The notes under the pieces: generated by a model | What the model was told of the DNA's origin: nothing | Seen by the model: only the letters and a program-made list of their open reading frames with translations | The model's database searches: none | Source of the DNA: Prosthecobacter sp. | GTDB taxonomy: Bacteria > Verrucomicrobiota > Verrucomicrobiia > Verrucomicrobiales > Verrucomicrobiaceae | DNA length: 13,840 nucleotides | Direction of reading: 5' to 3' | Assembly: GCA_025869455.1 (NCBI GenBank) | Contig: JAOZVT010000316.1 | Location: 1-13,840, forward strand | In this document: piece by piece, positions 1-7,788 of the stretch | How the letters are laid out: each line of letters starts with the position of its first letter | Position numbering within the stretch: position 1 is the stretch's first letter | Made by a program: the position numbers and the translations under genes

Positions 1-1303
1 CCAAAGCATCAGGTTTATCACTGTCAAAATCAGGGTAAAAAAGACTCTGCAATTCAGGAATGAAACCAGAGCCCTGCCAAGCCTGACCTGGACGCTCCAT
101 TTTAATCTTCGGCGCACGTTCATTGGTGATGTGTTCCAACATCATGACCAGAGCACTTTCTCCACCCCAATCATTCCAGCCATGAGGGATCATGGTGCGG
201 CCATCTTCTCTCAACCCATGTGAGATGCTACCATTCGGCAAATGGAGGGCTTTAAAATCAATGTTATCCACGGCTGAAGCCAGCTCCATGGAGAGATCTT
301 CATCCCCCACGGCTTCTGCGGCTAACAACAGGCTGTGATAAAAAATAGCCGTATCCACCGTGCTGTATTCTGTGCCTGGGTGGATGACATACCCCGTAGC
401 GCTACGACGCACAAAATGGGGCAATACGCCAAGAGGACGATCCAGGGAGCGCGCCGCTTTATGGATCGTCCTTAATATCTTTGAGGCGTCCTGGCGACTG
501 ACCAATTCCAAGGGAGGCAATGAAACGGCAGCGGTGGCTAGGGCAAACATGCCCGTGGAGGTTAGGGTATCAAAAGCCCCATCTTCTGTTTGGGCGCGAT
601 CTTTGACAAAGCCTGACGTTGGCTCATAGCAACGCGCTAACTTGGCATAGGAGGCAGCTAGGACATATTCATCAAAGGGGATTGGTGGAAGTTCCACGCC
701 CAGATTCAGACTAGCGATGGTGAGTTCACTGCCTGGCTCGGCGGTCCAGTTAATCAATTTTGCATTTGTTAATGCGAGGGTGGGAACGGGCAGGACAAAG
801 GTTTCGCACTCTTTAGAACCCACTTCCAAAGGATGTTCCCAGAGTAATTTTTGGTCGTTGGATTTGATCTCCAACTTCAATCTTCCCTGCCCCTTCGCCT
901 GAATCATGACACTGATGATTTTTGGCTGATACTGGGGGCGGATGAACTCGGCCCAAGGGGCCGCAAAGTTGAGCGACTTGCTGGATTCACGGGCCAATCC
1001 TGCCAAACTGTGCCACATCCCTGCCCAGGCATCTGGATCTTGGCCTAGATTCACCAATATTTCATCGCTTTGCCACTGAAGGGTATGCTCTGCAGGACCG
1101 TGAAAGCCAAAGTCTGTTCCTAAATGAGTGTAAGCGACAAAGGAATTGAGACGCTGCGTGCCTTGAATCGGTGTTGCCGTTTTGCCGGGTTGGAGGTGGA
1201 TGAAATACTCCTGCACGGGCTGCCAAACCAAGCGCGAAGCAGGTTCTGCGGAGGCAGCCAAGGTTAATACAAACATGGCTACGCTGGTGGTGATAAAGCG
1301 CAT
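1..1303 (-). CDS. Exported glycoamylase-like (alpha/alpha)6 protein, 5' part (runs off left edge)
   Basis: The minus frame is open from an ATG at 1303 to the window edge, giving 434 residues with no stop. It begins with a clear signal peptide (residues 1 to about 19, MRFITTSVAMFVLTLAASA, then EP), so the product is exported. Residues about 115-195 are rich in beta strands and look like a carbohydrate-binding-type sandwich. From about residue 200 the sequence is helical, with blocks resembling glycoamylase-like (PF10091/GH144-type) toroids: a Gly-Val-Leu-Pro-His stretch, EYSTVDTA near residue 309 followed by a hydrophobic helix, and GWNDWGGESAL near residue 373. I infer a glycan-active enzyme or a relative; the substrate cannot be read and catalytic residues are unassigned. 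It is transcribed divergently from the DUF1553 gene. No Shine-Dalgarno is visible before the ATG. The gene itself is secure, the family only moderately so. Confidence 0.72.
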   Translation of the reverse strand, partial: MRFITTSVAMFVLTLAASAEPASRLVWQPVQEYFIHLQPGKTATPIQGTQRLNSFVAYTHLGTDFGFHGPAEHTLQWQSDEILVNLGQDPDAWAGMWHSLAGLARESSKSLNFAAPWAEFIRPQYQPKIISVMIQAKGQGRLKLEIKSNDQKLLWEHPLEVGSKECETFVLPVPTLALTNAKLINWTAEPGSELTIASLNLGVELPPIPFDEYVLAASYAKLARCYEPTSGFVKDRAQTEDGAFDTLTSTGMFALATAAVSLPPLELVSRQDASKILRTIHKAARSLDRPLGVLPHFVRRSATGYVIHPGTEYSTVDTAIFYHSLLLAAEAVGDEDLSMELASAVDNIDFKALHLPNGSISHGLREDGRTMIPHGWNDWGGESALVMMLEHITNERAPKIKMERPGQAWQGSGFIPELQSLFYPDFDSDKPDAL

Positions 1304-1343
1304 TAAATGGGGGAGCGACTCTAATGGCTCTACGTGGGTGATG

Positions 1344-1365
1344 GCAATATTGTTTGTTATATTGC
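1344..1365. repeat. Perfect 7-bp inverted repeat in divergent promoter region
   Basis: GCAATAT at 1344-1350 is the exact reverse complement of ATATTGC at 1359-1365, with an 8-base T/G-rich spacer. It lies in the AT-rich core of the 130 bp between two divergent start codons (1303 minus, 1434 plus), a usual place for promoters and operators. On the minus strand the right arm and spacer contain TATAAC, on the plus strand TATATT, both -10-like, but neither has a convincing -35 box. An operator or part of two promoters is an inference. Confidence 0.4.
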
Positions 1366-1421
1366 GAAGAAACTGTCTGAACTTTCTGCGTCTGACGGGA
1401 TCTGAAAGAGGTTTTGCCTAT

Positions 1422-1425
1422 GAGG
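1422..1425 (+). promoter_or_regulatory. Shine-Dalgarno GAGG that fixes the DUF1553 gene start
   Basis: GAGG lies 8 bases before the ATG at 1434. It favours that start over in-frame upstream codons back to 1182, which lie opposite the divergent gene and would put about 84 unrelated residues before the signal peptide. It is the only clear Shine-Dalgarno sequence before any gene in the window. Confidence 0.6.
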
Positions 1426-1433
1426 CGTTAGTT

Positions 1434-4319
1434 ATGACTACCATGCCAAAAGCTGCCGCACGTCTCATTTGCTGGCTCCTGCCGCTTTTCCCAGCGGCAG
1501 GTATTGGAGCTGTGTCTGACCCCACTGAGTTTTTTGAAAAACGCATCCGCCCGCTGTTGCTGGAACATTGCACGGAATGTCACGGAGCCGAAAAGCAAAA
1601 AGGCAGTCTGCGGCTAGATCATCGCGGAGGGTGGGAGATCGGCGGCGATTCAGGGCCTAGCATCGTTCCAGGTAAGATCGACGAAAGCCTACTCTGGAAG
1701 GTCGTGAGTTATGAGGATCGCGACCTCAAGATGCCGCCCAAGAAAAAACTGCCCGAAGCTGCTCTCGCAGATTTGAAGACTTGGATTGCGAATGGTGCGC
1801 TAGATCCTCGCGATGAAGCGCCCCAGGCCAAAGGCAGTCAGAGTCGTCCCAAAGCAGATGGTAGTTTTTGGTCGTTCCAATTGCCCGTAGCCCACTCGCC
1901 AGGCCCCGTGAAGCACAAGGCTTGGGCCTACAACGCCATTGACTCATTCATCCTGTCGAAATTGGAAACGGTGGGGGCAACTCCTGCCGCTGATGCCGAT
2001 GAGAACACTTTGCTTCGGCGTGTCTCCTTTGATTTAACAGGCTTACCTCCCACAGAACTCACGACGCCATCCGTTTCGGGAAGCCCCTCCACCTCAATGG
2101 ATATGCGTAAGTTTGAGGCCTTCGTGGATTCGCTTTTAGCGACTCCAGCTTTTGCTGAAAGATGGGCCTCCCATTTCATGGACATCACCCGGTTTGCGGA
2201 GTCCTCCGGCGGTGGACGTTCCCTGCCATTCAAGGATGCCTGGCGCTTTCGTGATTATCTCCTGGAAGCGATCCAGGCTGATATTTCGGTGGATCACATG
2301 ATCACACAGATGATTGCTGGTGATCTGCTGCCTGCCCAGAGTGCGATGGAACGTCGCCAAAACCTCACCGCCACAGGTTTCCTGGCGCTCGGCCCAACCA
2401 ACTATGAGGAGCAGGATAAGCAGCAGCTTCGCATGGACATTGTGGATGAGCAGCTAGACACGATTGGTAAATCATTCCTAGGCCTAACCATTGGTTGCGC
2501 ACGCTGTCACGATCACAAGTTTGATCCTATCCCCACCCGTGACTACTATGCTATGGCGGGGATCATGCGCAGCACGCGCACGCTAAGAAACTACACGGAT
2601 AATGTGGCGCATTGGATTGATACTCCACTGCCTTATGAAGGCGATGAAGAACAAAAAATGCAGGCCAAGGAAAAAGCTATGGCCGAGGTGAATCACCAAA
2701 TAGCGCTTCTCAAAGACGAACTCCGCGATCTAGGGGGAGCTGCTTTGCGTAAACGCAAAACCTTGAACGTGGGTGATCTACCCGGTGTGGTGGTGGATGA
2801 CACCGAGGCACAAAAGGTCGGTGAATGGAAAGAGAGCAATCGCTATCCGCCCTTCATTGGTGGTGGTTATGTGCACGATAAAAATGAGGGGCGTGGGGAA
2901 AAGACGATTTCATTCACTCCCAAATTACCCGTGGCGGGCAGGTATGAAGTACGTCTGGCTTTCTGTGCTGGGCCTGGACGTGCCGAGCGTATCCCTGCCA
3001 CGATCTTCCATGCCGATGGCGAGGAACTGATCTATTTCAAACAGGCCACGGAGAGCCTGGAAGGGCTGCAATTTACGTCGCTAGGAGTGTTTCGATTTGA
3101 GACCACGGGGCAAAACTTTGTCATGCTCTCCAATGCCGGGGCTGAAGGTTATGTAACGGTGGATGCCGTGCAGTTCATCCCTGCGGACGCCAATATGCCG
3201 GACATGCCCGCAGCAGTTGTCAGCTCGGAAGAAACGGAGATCAAAGGCAAGATGGCGGAGTTGCAGAAACAGCTCAAAGCTCTGCAAAAAGAAGGCCCGA
3301 CAAGACTGGAAGCGATGACCGTGGCTGAGGATGAGAAGCCAGAAAATACGCATGTGCATGTGCGCGGCAGCATTCGCAATCTCGGAGCCGAAGTGCCGCG
3401 TGGATTCATTCAAGTCGCCTTCAAAGGAAAGGCACCGGAAATCCCTGTGGATGAAAGTGGGCGTTTGCAGTTGGCCCAGTGGATGACGAGCGACAAAAAC
3501 CCGCTCACGGCACGGGTCTTCGTTAACCGGGTTTGGCACTGGATTTTTGGAATGGGCATTGTGCGTTCTACTGACAACTTTGGCATCACGGGTGACCTGC
3601 CAACACACCCTGAATTGTTAGATTACCTCGCCGTAAAGTTCATGAAGGAAGGCTGGAGCCTGAAACGATTGATTAAAGAGATGGTGATGAGCCGCACCTA
3701 TCGAATGAGTTCTGAAGGTGAAGCCTTGGAAGCAGATCCAGACAATCTCCTCCTTTCCCACATGAATCGTAAGCGTCTGGATGCGGAGTGCATCCGTGAC
3801 GCCATGCTGATGGCTTCCAACACCGTTGATCCACGTTGGGCAGGTCCCAACATTGGGGATGCCAAGGCCATCGATGCGAACGACCAAAAGGTACAGAACC
3901 TCGAATACGGTTACCCTTTTAATGACAGTCGCCGCAGTGTTTACACCGCAGCCTTTCGCAATGTGAGGCATCCTCTCTTTGAGGTCTTTGACTTTGCGGA
4001 CATTAACCAACCCATCGCCCAACGCACCACCAGCACCGTCGCCACCCAGGCGCTGTATTTGATGAATAATCCAGAGGTGATTGAACTCGCTCGTTCGGCG
4101 GCGGACCGTGCCTTGCAGTCAAGTTCCATGGACCAGGGGATTCAGCTCATCTATCAGCACTCCCTGAGCCGGAAGGCCAAACCTGAGGAAATCGAAATCG
4201 CCAAAGACTACCTGGATTCCTCCATCTCTGGCAATGCCACTGCGGATGAACGGCGTGATGTCTGGGCCAGGCTTATTCAAACACTCTGGGCTACCCCAGA
4301 GTTTCGATTCATCAAGTAA
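1434..4319 (+). CDS. Secreted PSCyt1-DUF1549-DUF1553 protein with inserted golvesin-like domain
   Basis: A 961-residue protein. Residues 1 to about 26 form a signal peptide. A planctomycete-type cytochrome c domain (PSCyt1) follows, with heme motif CTECH at 46-50 and a candidate axial Met100 in LKMPP. DUF1549 (PSCyt2) spans roughly 163-375 and ends with the family's CARCHDHKFDP block (Cys355, Cys358, His359). Residues about 405-435 and 600-623 look like coiled coils. Between them, about 450-584, lies a beta-rich segment starting VVVDDTEAQ and containing GGGYVHDK and GRYEVRL, which resembles the golvesin C-terminal-like domain. DUF1553 (PSD1) occupies about 680 to the end, with ARVFVNRVWHWIFG. 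The biochemical role of this family is not established; extracytoplasmic redox or polymer degradation is commonly suggested. The usual DUF1501 partner gene is not next to it; the next gene converges. The start is chosen by the Shine-Dalgarno at 1422 and the signal peptide. Confidence 0.93.
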   Translation: MTTMPKAAARLICWLLPLFPAAGIGAVSDPTEFFEKRIRPLLLEHCTECHGAEKQKGSLRLDHRGGWEIGGDSGPSIVPGKIDESLLWKVVSYEDRDLKMPPKKKLPEAALADLKTWIANGALDPRDEAPQAKGSQSRPKADGSFWSFQLPVAHSPGPVKHKAWAYNAIDSFILSKLETVGATPAADADENTLLRRVSFDLTGLPPTELTTPSVSGSPSTSMDMRKFEAFVDSLLATPAFAERWASHFMDITRFAESSGGGRSLPFKDAWRFRDYLLEAIQADISVDHMITQMIAGDLLPAQSAMERRQNLTATGFLALGPTNYEEQDKQQLRMDIVDEQLDTIGKSFLGLTIGCARCHDHKFDPIPTRDYYAMAGIMRSTRTLRNYTDNVAHWIDTPLPYEGDEEQKMQAKEKAMAEVNHQIALLKDELRDLGGAALRKRKTLNVGDLPGVVVDDTEAQKVGEWKESNRYPPFIGGGYVHDKNEGRGEKTISFTPKLPVAGRYEVRLAFCAGPGRAERIPATIFHADGEELIYFKQATESLEGLQFTSLGVFRFETTGQNFVMLSNAGAEGYVTVDAVQFIPADANMPDMPAAVVSSEETEIKGKMAELQKQLKALQKEGPTRLEAMTVAEDEKPENTHVHVRGSIRNLGAEVPRGFIQVAFKGKAPEIPVDESGRLQLAQWMTSDKNPLTARVFVNRVWHWIFGMGIVRSTDNFGITGDLPTHPELLDYLAVKFMKEGWSLKRLIKEMVMSRTYRMSSEGEALEADPDNLLLSHMNRKRLDAECIRDAMLMASNTVDPRWAGPNIGDAKAIDANDQKVQNLEYGYPFNDSRRSVYTAAFRNVRHPLFEVFDFADINQPIAQRTTSTVATQALYLMNNPEVIELARSAADRALQSSSMDQGIQLIYQHSLSRKAKPEEIEIAKDYLDSSISGNATADERRDVWARLIQTLWATPEFRFIK

Positions 4320-4348
4320 GCTATCGGTCCGGAGCAACTGGCCTAACC

Positions 4349-4371
4349 AATAAAGAAACTCAATCTTTATT
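4349..4371. terminator. Putative bidirectional terminator hairpin between convergent genes
   Basis: AATAAAGA (4349-4356) and TCTTTATT (4364-4371) form an 8-bp perfect stem with a 7-base loop between the DUF1553 stop (4319) and the GlcF-like stop (4367-4369), which it overlaps. The stem is AT-rich and symmetric, so it could serve both directions. It lacks a GC-rich stem and a separate T tract, so it is not a textbook intrinsic terminator. Confidence 0.4.
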
Positions 4372-5677
4372 CAGCGCGATAAGCTCTGGCCAACAAGGTC
4401 ACAGGCTGTGTCACTTGAGCTTTTTCTCCCAAGCCATTGGCCAGTTGCAGGTGGCAGCCGGGATTTGAGGTGGTCACAACCGTGCAGCCTGTTTTCTCGA
4501 TGTTGCTGACCTTGCGTTTCAGGAGCTTGGCGGATTGCTCGGGTTGTGTGATGTTATAAATCCCTGCGCTGCCACAGCACCAATTGCTCTCAGGCAGTTC
4601 CTTCAATTTCAATCCTGGGATAGCCTGGAGTATCTGGCGTGGTTGACTGACGACCTTTTGCCCGTGGCAGAGATGGCAACTTTCGTGATAGGTGACTTCA
4701 TTGACCCCAGCTCCATGCTCCGGCTTGCGAATGCCGATTTGTACCAACCATTCATGAATGTCCTTCACCTTGCGATCCCACTGATGCGCGCGTTTAGCAT
4801 AAAAAGGATCTTCGTGCAGCAAGTGCCCATAAGTCTTCAGATGTGAACCACAACCACCGGCATTGGTGATGATGGCATCCAGCGAGTCGAGATCAAAACT
4901 ATCGATCTGTTTGCGCGCCAATTCCTGCGCCATTTCCACGGCTCCATTGTGAGCATGCAAAGAGCCGCAACAGAATTGTGAACGCGGGGTAATGACCTCA
5001 CAATCATTGGCCAAAAGGACATCTGCGGTATCACGATTGATGTTTGAAAAGGCGAGATCCTGAATGCAGCCCGTGAGCAAACCAACGCGATATTTTTTCT
5101 GGCGAGGTGTCTCAACAGGCTCGATCAAAGCATCTGAAAATGCTTCAGAGACACGGGGTGTTTGAGGTTCTAAGTCGCGTAACTTCTTCGGCAATAGACC
5201 AAAAAACTTCACTCGGCGTAAGAGCACATCCAGTCCGGTTTTCTGCCACAGCCGCAGTCCCCAACCCGCCAATCTCAGCAAGCGCGGATGCATGAACATG
5301 ACGTTCAAAGTCAGCCAGCGCCAAAAATCACGTTCATTGTTTTGGCCTACGCCCGAGCGTTCCACTTCTGCACGTGCGGTTTCGAAAAGTTCGGCATAAT
5401 TCACGCCCGCTGGGCAAGCGGTCTGACAAGCAAGACAGCCGAGACAGTAATACATTTCGTCTGAGAAAGCCTTGCTGACTTCCAGCTCTCCATCTGCCAC
5501 GCTACGCATCAAAGAGATGCGCCCCCGAGGGCTATTGCGTTCCTTTTTTGTCTCCATGTAGGTGGGACATGTCGGCAGGCACATGCCGCAGTGCATGCAC
5601 TGCTGGAGGACGGAGTAATCGAGCGATTTGAGCAGATTCACAGGTGAAAGGAGAAAAGCGGTGCGAGACCACACCAT
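4367..5677 (-). CDS. glcF: GlcF-like iron-sulfur subunit of glycolate oxidase
   Basis: This 436-residue protein has the full GlcF layout. Two ferredoxin-type 4Fe-4S motifs stand near the N-terminus (Cys27-30-33-37 in CMHCGMCLPTC; Cys78-81-84-88 in CLGCLACQTAC). Two cysteine-rich CCG domains follow, with CCGSLH at 236 and, in the second, ESCHLC (Cys334, Cys337) and CCGSAG at 367. In known glycolate oxidases, GlcF passes electrons from the flavoprotein GlcD to the membrane quinone pool. No glcD or glcE is present here, so the partner must be elsewhere or the substrate may differ (lactate or another 2-hydroxy acid). The gene lies 31 bp downstream of the ABC ATPase on the same strand and may share its transcript. 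The ATG at 5677 has only a weak purine stretch just before it; a GTG at the next codon is an alternative. Confidence 0.9.
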   Translation of the reverse strand: MVWSRTAFLLSPVNLLKSLDYSVLQQCMHCGMCLPTCPTYMETKKERNSPRGRISLMRSVADGELEVSKAFSDEMYYCLGCLACQTACPAGVNYAELFETARAEVERSGVGQNNERDFWRWLTLNVMFMHPRLLRLAGWGLRLWQKTGLDVLLRRVKFFGLLPKKLRDLEPQTPRVSEAFSDALIEPVETPRQKKYRVGLLTGCIQDLAFSNINRDTADVLLANDCEVITPRSQFCCGSLHAHNGAVEMAQELARKQIDSFDLDSLDAIITNAGGCGSHLKTYGHLLHEDPFYAKRAHQWDRKVKDIHEWLVQIGIRKPEHGAGVNEVTYHESCHLCHGQKVVSQPRQILQAIPGLKLKELPESNWCCGSAGIYNITQPEQSAKLLKRKVSNIEKTGCTVVTTSNPGCHLQLANGLGEKAQVTQPVTLLARAYRAE

Positions 5678-5708
5678 CTTCCATCTTTCTAGGATATCTC
5701 AGCGTTTG

Positions 5709-6464
5709 TCACTGATGAAATCCGTGTTTCAGATTTTCCGGCAGTGGATGGCTGGCATCAATGTCATGCACCTCCACGATGCGCCCGTCATCCATGGAAG
5801 CGATTCGATTGGCATGCGCAAAAATACGATTGTCATGAGTCACAATCAAAACCGCACGGTCCTTGCTACGCGCGACGTTTTCAAACAGCTCCATGATCAC
5901 TTGTCCATTCTTGGCATCCAGCGCAGCCGTCGGCTCATCGCAGATGATGAGCCGGGGCTCATGCACGAGAGCACGGGCAATGGCCACGCGCTGCTGCTGC
6001 CCGCCTGACAGTTGATTCGGGCGGCTTTTGGATCGATCCCCCAAGCCAACGAGGGCCAATACCTCACGCGCTTTTTGTTCGGCTTTGCGTGCCCCTACCC
6101 CCTGAATCAAAAGCGGGACACTGACATTCTCTGCAAGAGACAGAGTCGGGATCAAATTGAAGGATTGAAAAATGAATCCGATGTTTTGCGCACGGAATTT
6201 GGTAATCTGCCCTGTGCTTAATTTTTGAATATCCTGTTCTAGCACGCTCAGTTCTTGGGTGCCTGAGTCGGGCTTTAGTGTACCTGCCAGAATGCTGATG
6301 AGCGTGGTCTTTCCACAGCCGGAGGGGCCAATGAGCATGGTGATGTCTCCCAGCTTCACATCCATGGCTACATCTTTAAGCACATGCAGACGCGAGGAGC
6401 CGTCGCCAAACGACTTGTTCAATCCGCGCACCCGTGCGGCGTATGGAGAAGCAGGTTCTGACAT
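5709..6464 (-). CDS. ABC transporter ATP-binding protein, DevA/LolD/MacB type
   Basis: A 251-residue cytoplasmic ATPase with every motif needed for activity: Walker A GPSGCGKTT (46-54), Q-loop Gln100 in FIFQSFNL, signature LSGGQQQRVAIARAL from 152, Walker B LIICDEP with Glu177, and H-loop His210 in VTHD. Its length and the FNLIPTLSLAENV segment fit the MacB/LolD/DevA group, which powers lipoprotein release or export of substrates across the envelope rather than classical import. It starts 6 bp after the stop of the permease gene, so the two surely form one transporter. GlcF follows after 31 bp. No Shine-Dalgarno is visible; the start may rely on translation from the permease. The substrate cannot be deduced. 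Confidence 0.94.
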   Translation of the reverse strand: MSEPASPYAARVRGLNKSFGDGSSRLHVLKDVAMDVKLGDITMLIGPSGCGKTTLISILAGTLKPDSGTQELSVLEQDIQKLSTGQITKFRAQNIGFIFQSFNLIPTLSLAENVSVPLLIQGVGARKAEQKAREVLALVGLGDRSKSRPNQLSGGQQQRVAIARALVHEPRLIICDEPTAALDAKNGQVIMELFENVARSKDRAVLIVTHDNRIFAHANRIASMDDGRIVEVHDIDASHPLPENLKHGFHQ

Positions 6465-6470
6465 AGAAGA

Positions 6471-7658
6471 TCAACCACGAAACACCATGGCAGGTTCCAA
6501 GCGCGAGACACGCCAGATGCCGAGCAAGGCGGATAAGCTACAGATGAGAATGATCACGACGAATACCGCCAGAGGGACGACTTCGGGCATGTAAAAGGGA
6601 GGCTGCTCATTGGCTAAAGCACCCTTTGCAAAACCGGCGGTAAAAAAGAGCCCGATCCCATAACCGATCATGCCCACGGTGAAAGCTTGAGTGAGCAACA
6701 TCATGCAAAGCGTACCGGTGGATGCGCCCATGGCTTTCAGTGCACCCAGATGTTTCATGTTCTCCAAGACGAAGGAGTAAAAGGTCTGGCAGGAAATAGC
6801 CGTGCCCACCACAAAACCAACCACCACGGTGATGCCGAAACTGATGGGAATCCCCGTATTGCGGACATACCAAGCCACCGTGGTCGTATTAAAATCCTGA
6901 ATAGAGGGGGCCTTTTTAGCAGTGAATTCACTCCAGCTAAACCCGCGATTCAGATAGCCTTTCAATCCGGTTTCCTTTTCAATATCAGCGACGCATTGCG
7001 CTTCACTGATACCTTCACGAGGCGCTGCAATCACCGCTGAAAGCATCTTCCGCTGTGGTGGCGTGTATTGCAGTGCCCGTTCATACGTTGTCCAGACATA
7101 GGGACCGCCAGTGAAGCTCTGCATGGTATCGGCGATGCCCACGACGCGGGCTTCCTGATCATTGATTTCAAACGTGTCTCCGACCACGACTTTGCCGCCT
7201 TTGACTTTGGATAGGCGTTTGACACCAAGGTCATCAATGATGACGGCATGAGGCAGGCGAAGGTCTTCTAAGCGACCTTCGATGAGCTTCACCGGAGCAC
7301 CCGCCAGAGTGGTGGCATCGATCCCGATGAGCTGGATGATTTTGAAATTACCATTTTCCAATCGCACGCGTTGGATGCCGGAGTAGATAGGAGCCGCCCA
7401 GGCCACGCTATCCACACTGCGAACACGCGCCACATCGGTATCCAGCAGTGGATTGGTTTCATTCACCTGCTCCACCTTAGCCTCGACCACCCAAATGGGA
7501 GCGGGCACGTTCTTCAGAGTGGCCGTGGTCCAACTCATCAACCCGCAGAAGACAGCGCTCTGCTGGGCCATGAGGAAGGTGGCAAAAACCAATCCCGCCA
7601 CCAGCATGAGATACTTGCCTGTATCTCCAAAGAGCATTTTGAGAGCAAGGCGTAGCAT
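6471..7658 (-). CDS. ABC transporter permease, DevC/MacB-like (FtsX domain)
   Basis: A 395-residue inner-membrane protein with the four-helix MacB/DevC layout: one transmembrane segment near the N-terminus (about 15-36), a large extracytoplasmic domain (about 40-270), then three helices (about 273-300, 315-345 and 360-385). The third-helix region carries the typical FtsX signature LGALKAMGASTGTL, and the C-terminus ends RVSRLEPAMVFRG, as in this family. It works with the ATPase encoded 6 bp downstream. DevC systems normally use a membrane-fusion protein (DevB) and an outer-membrane TolC channel; neither gene is in the window. An unusual run of short repeats lies 40-100 bp upstream. The ATG at 7658 lacks a Shine-Dalgarno. 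Alternative reading: a LolCE-like permease, but one copy and one FtsX domain favour DevC. Confidence 0.9.
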   Translation of the reverse strand: MLRLALKMLFGDTGKYLMLVAGLVFATFLMAQQSAVFCGLMSWTTATLKNVPAPIWVVEAKVEQVNETNPLLDTDVARVRSVDSVAWAAPIYSGIQRVRLENGNFKIIQLIGIDATTLAGAPVKLIEGRLEDLRLPHAVIIDDLGVKRLSKVKGGKVVVGDTFEINDQEARVVGIADTMQSFTGGPYVWTTYERALQYTPPQRKMLSAVIAAPREGISEAQCVADIEKETGLKGYLNRGFSWSEFTAKKAPSIQDFNTTTVAWYVRNTGIPISFGITVVVGFVVGTAISCQTFYSFVLENMKHLGALKAMGASTGTLCMMLLTQAFTVGMIGYGIGLFFTAGFAKGALANEQPPFYMPEVVPLAVFVVIILICSLSALLGIWRVSRLEPAMVFRG

Positions 7659-7701
7659 GGGGAGGAGTGCGGGAGATTAACCGAGAAAGTGAGGGACGGA
7701 C

Positions 7702-7754
7702 TTCACTCGTGATTCACTATACGCGTGAATGTCTCTCACCGGGGCAAGAGACAT
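7702..7754. promoter_or_regulatory. Overlapping inverted and direct repeats, candidate operator of the ABC-glcF genes
   Basis: In the 130-bp gap before the permease several short repeats overlap. TTCACT occurs at 7702-7707 and 7713-7718, 11 bp apart (one helical turn). ATTCAC (7712-7717) is inverted as GTGAAT (7725-7730) around a 7-base spacer. TCAC-TC-GTGA is a small palindrome at 7703-7712. ATGTCTCT (7729-7736) pairs with AGAGACAT (7747-7754) around a 10-base loop. Helical phasing and position suggest a transcription-factor site and/or a 5' leader hairpin; no regulator gene is visible nearby. Confidence 0.42.
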
Positions 7755-7788
7755 ACCAAACTTCCGTTTTTATTCGGACTTGATCGAA

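Noticed and set aside
1182..1433. 84-codon in-frame N-terminal extension of the DUF1553 gene
   Set aside because: It lies opposite the divergent glycoamylase-like gene, precedes a good signal peptide, and a Shine-Dalgarno marks the ATG at 1434.
3081..3608. 175-codon minus-strand reading frame inside the DUF1553 gene
   Set aside because: It has no recognisable domain, and the plus-strand protein has clear family motifs throughout this stretch.
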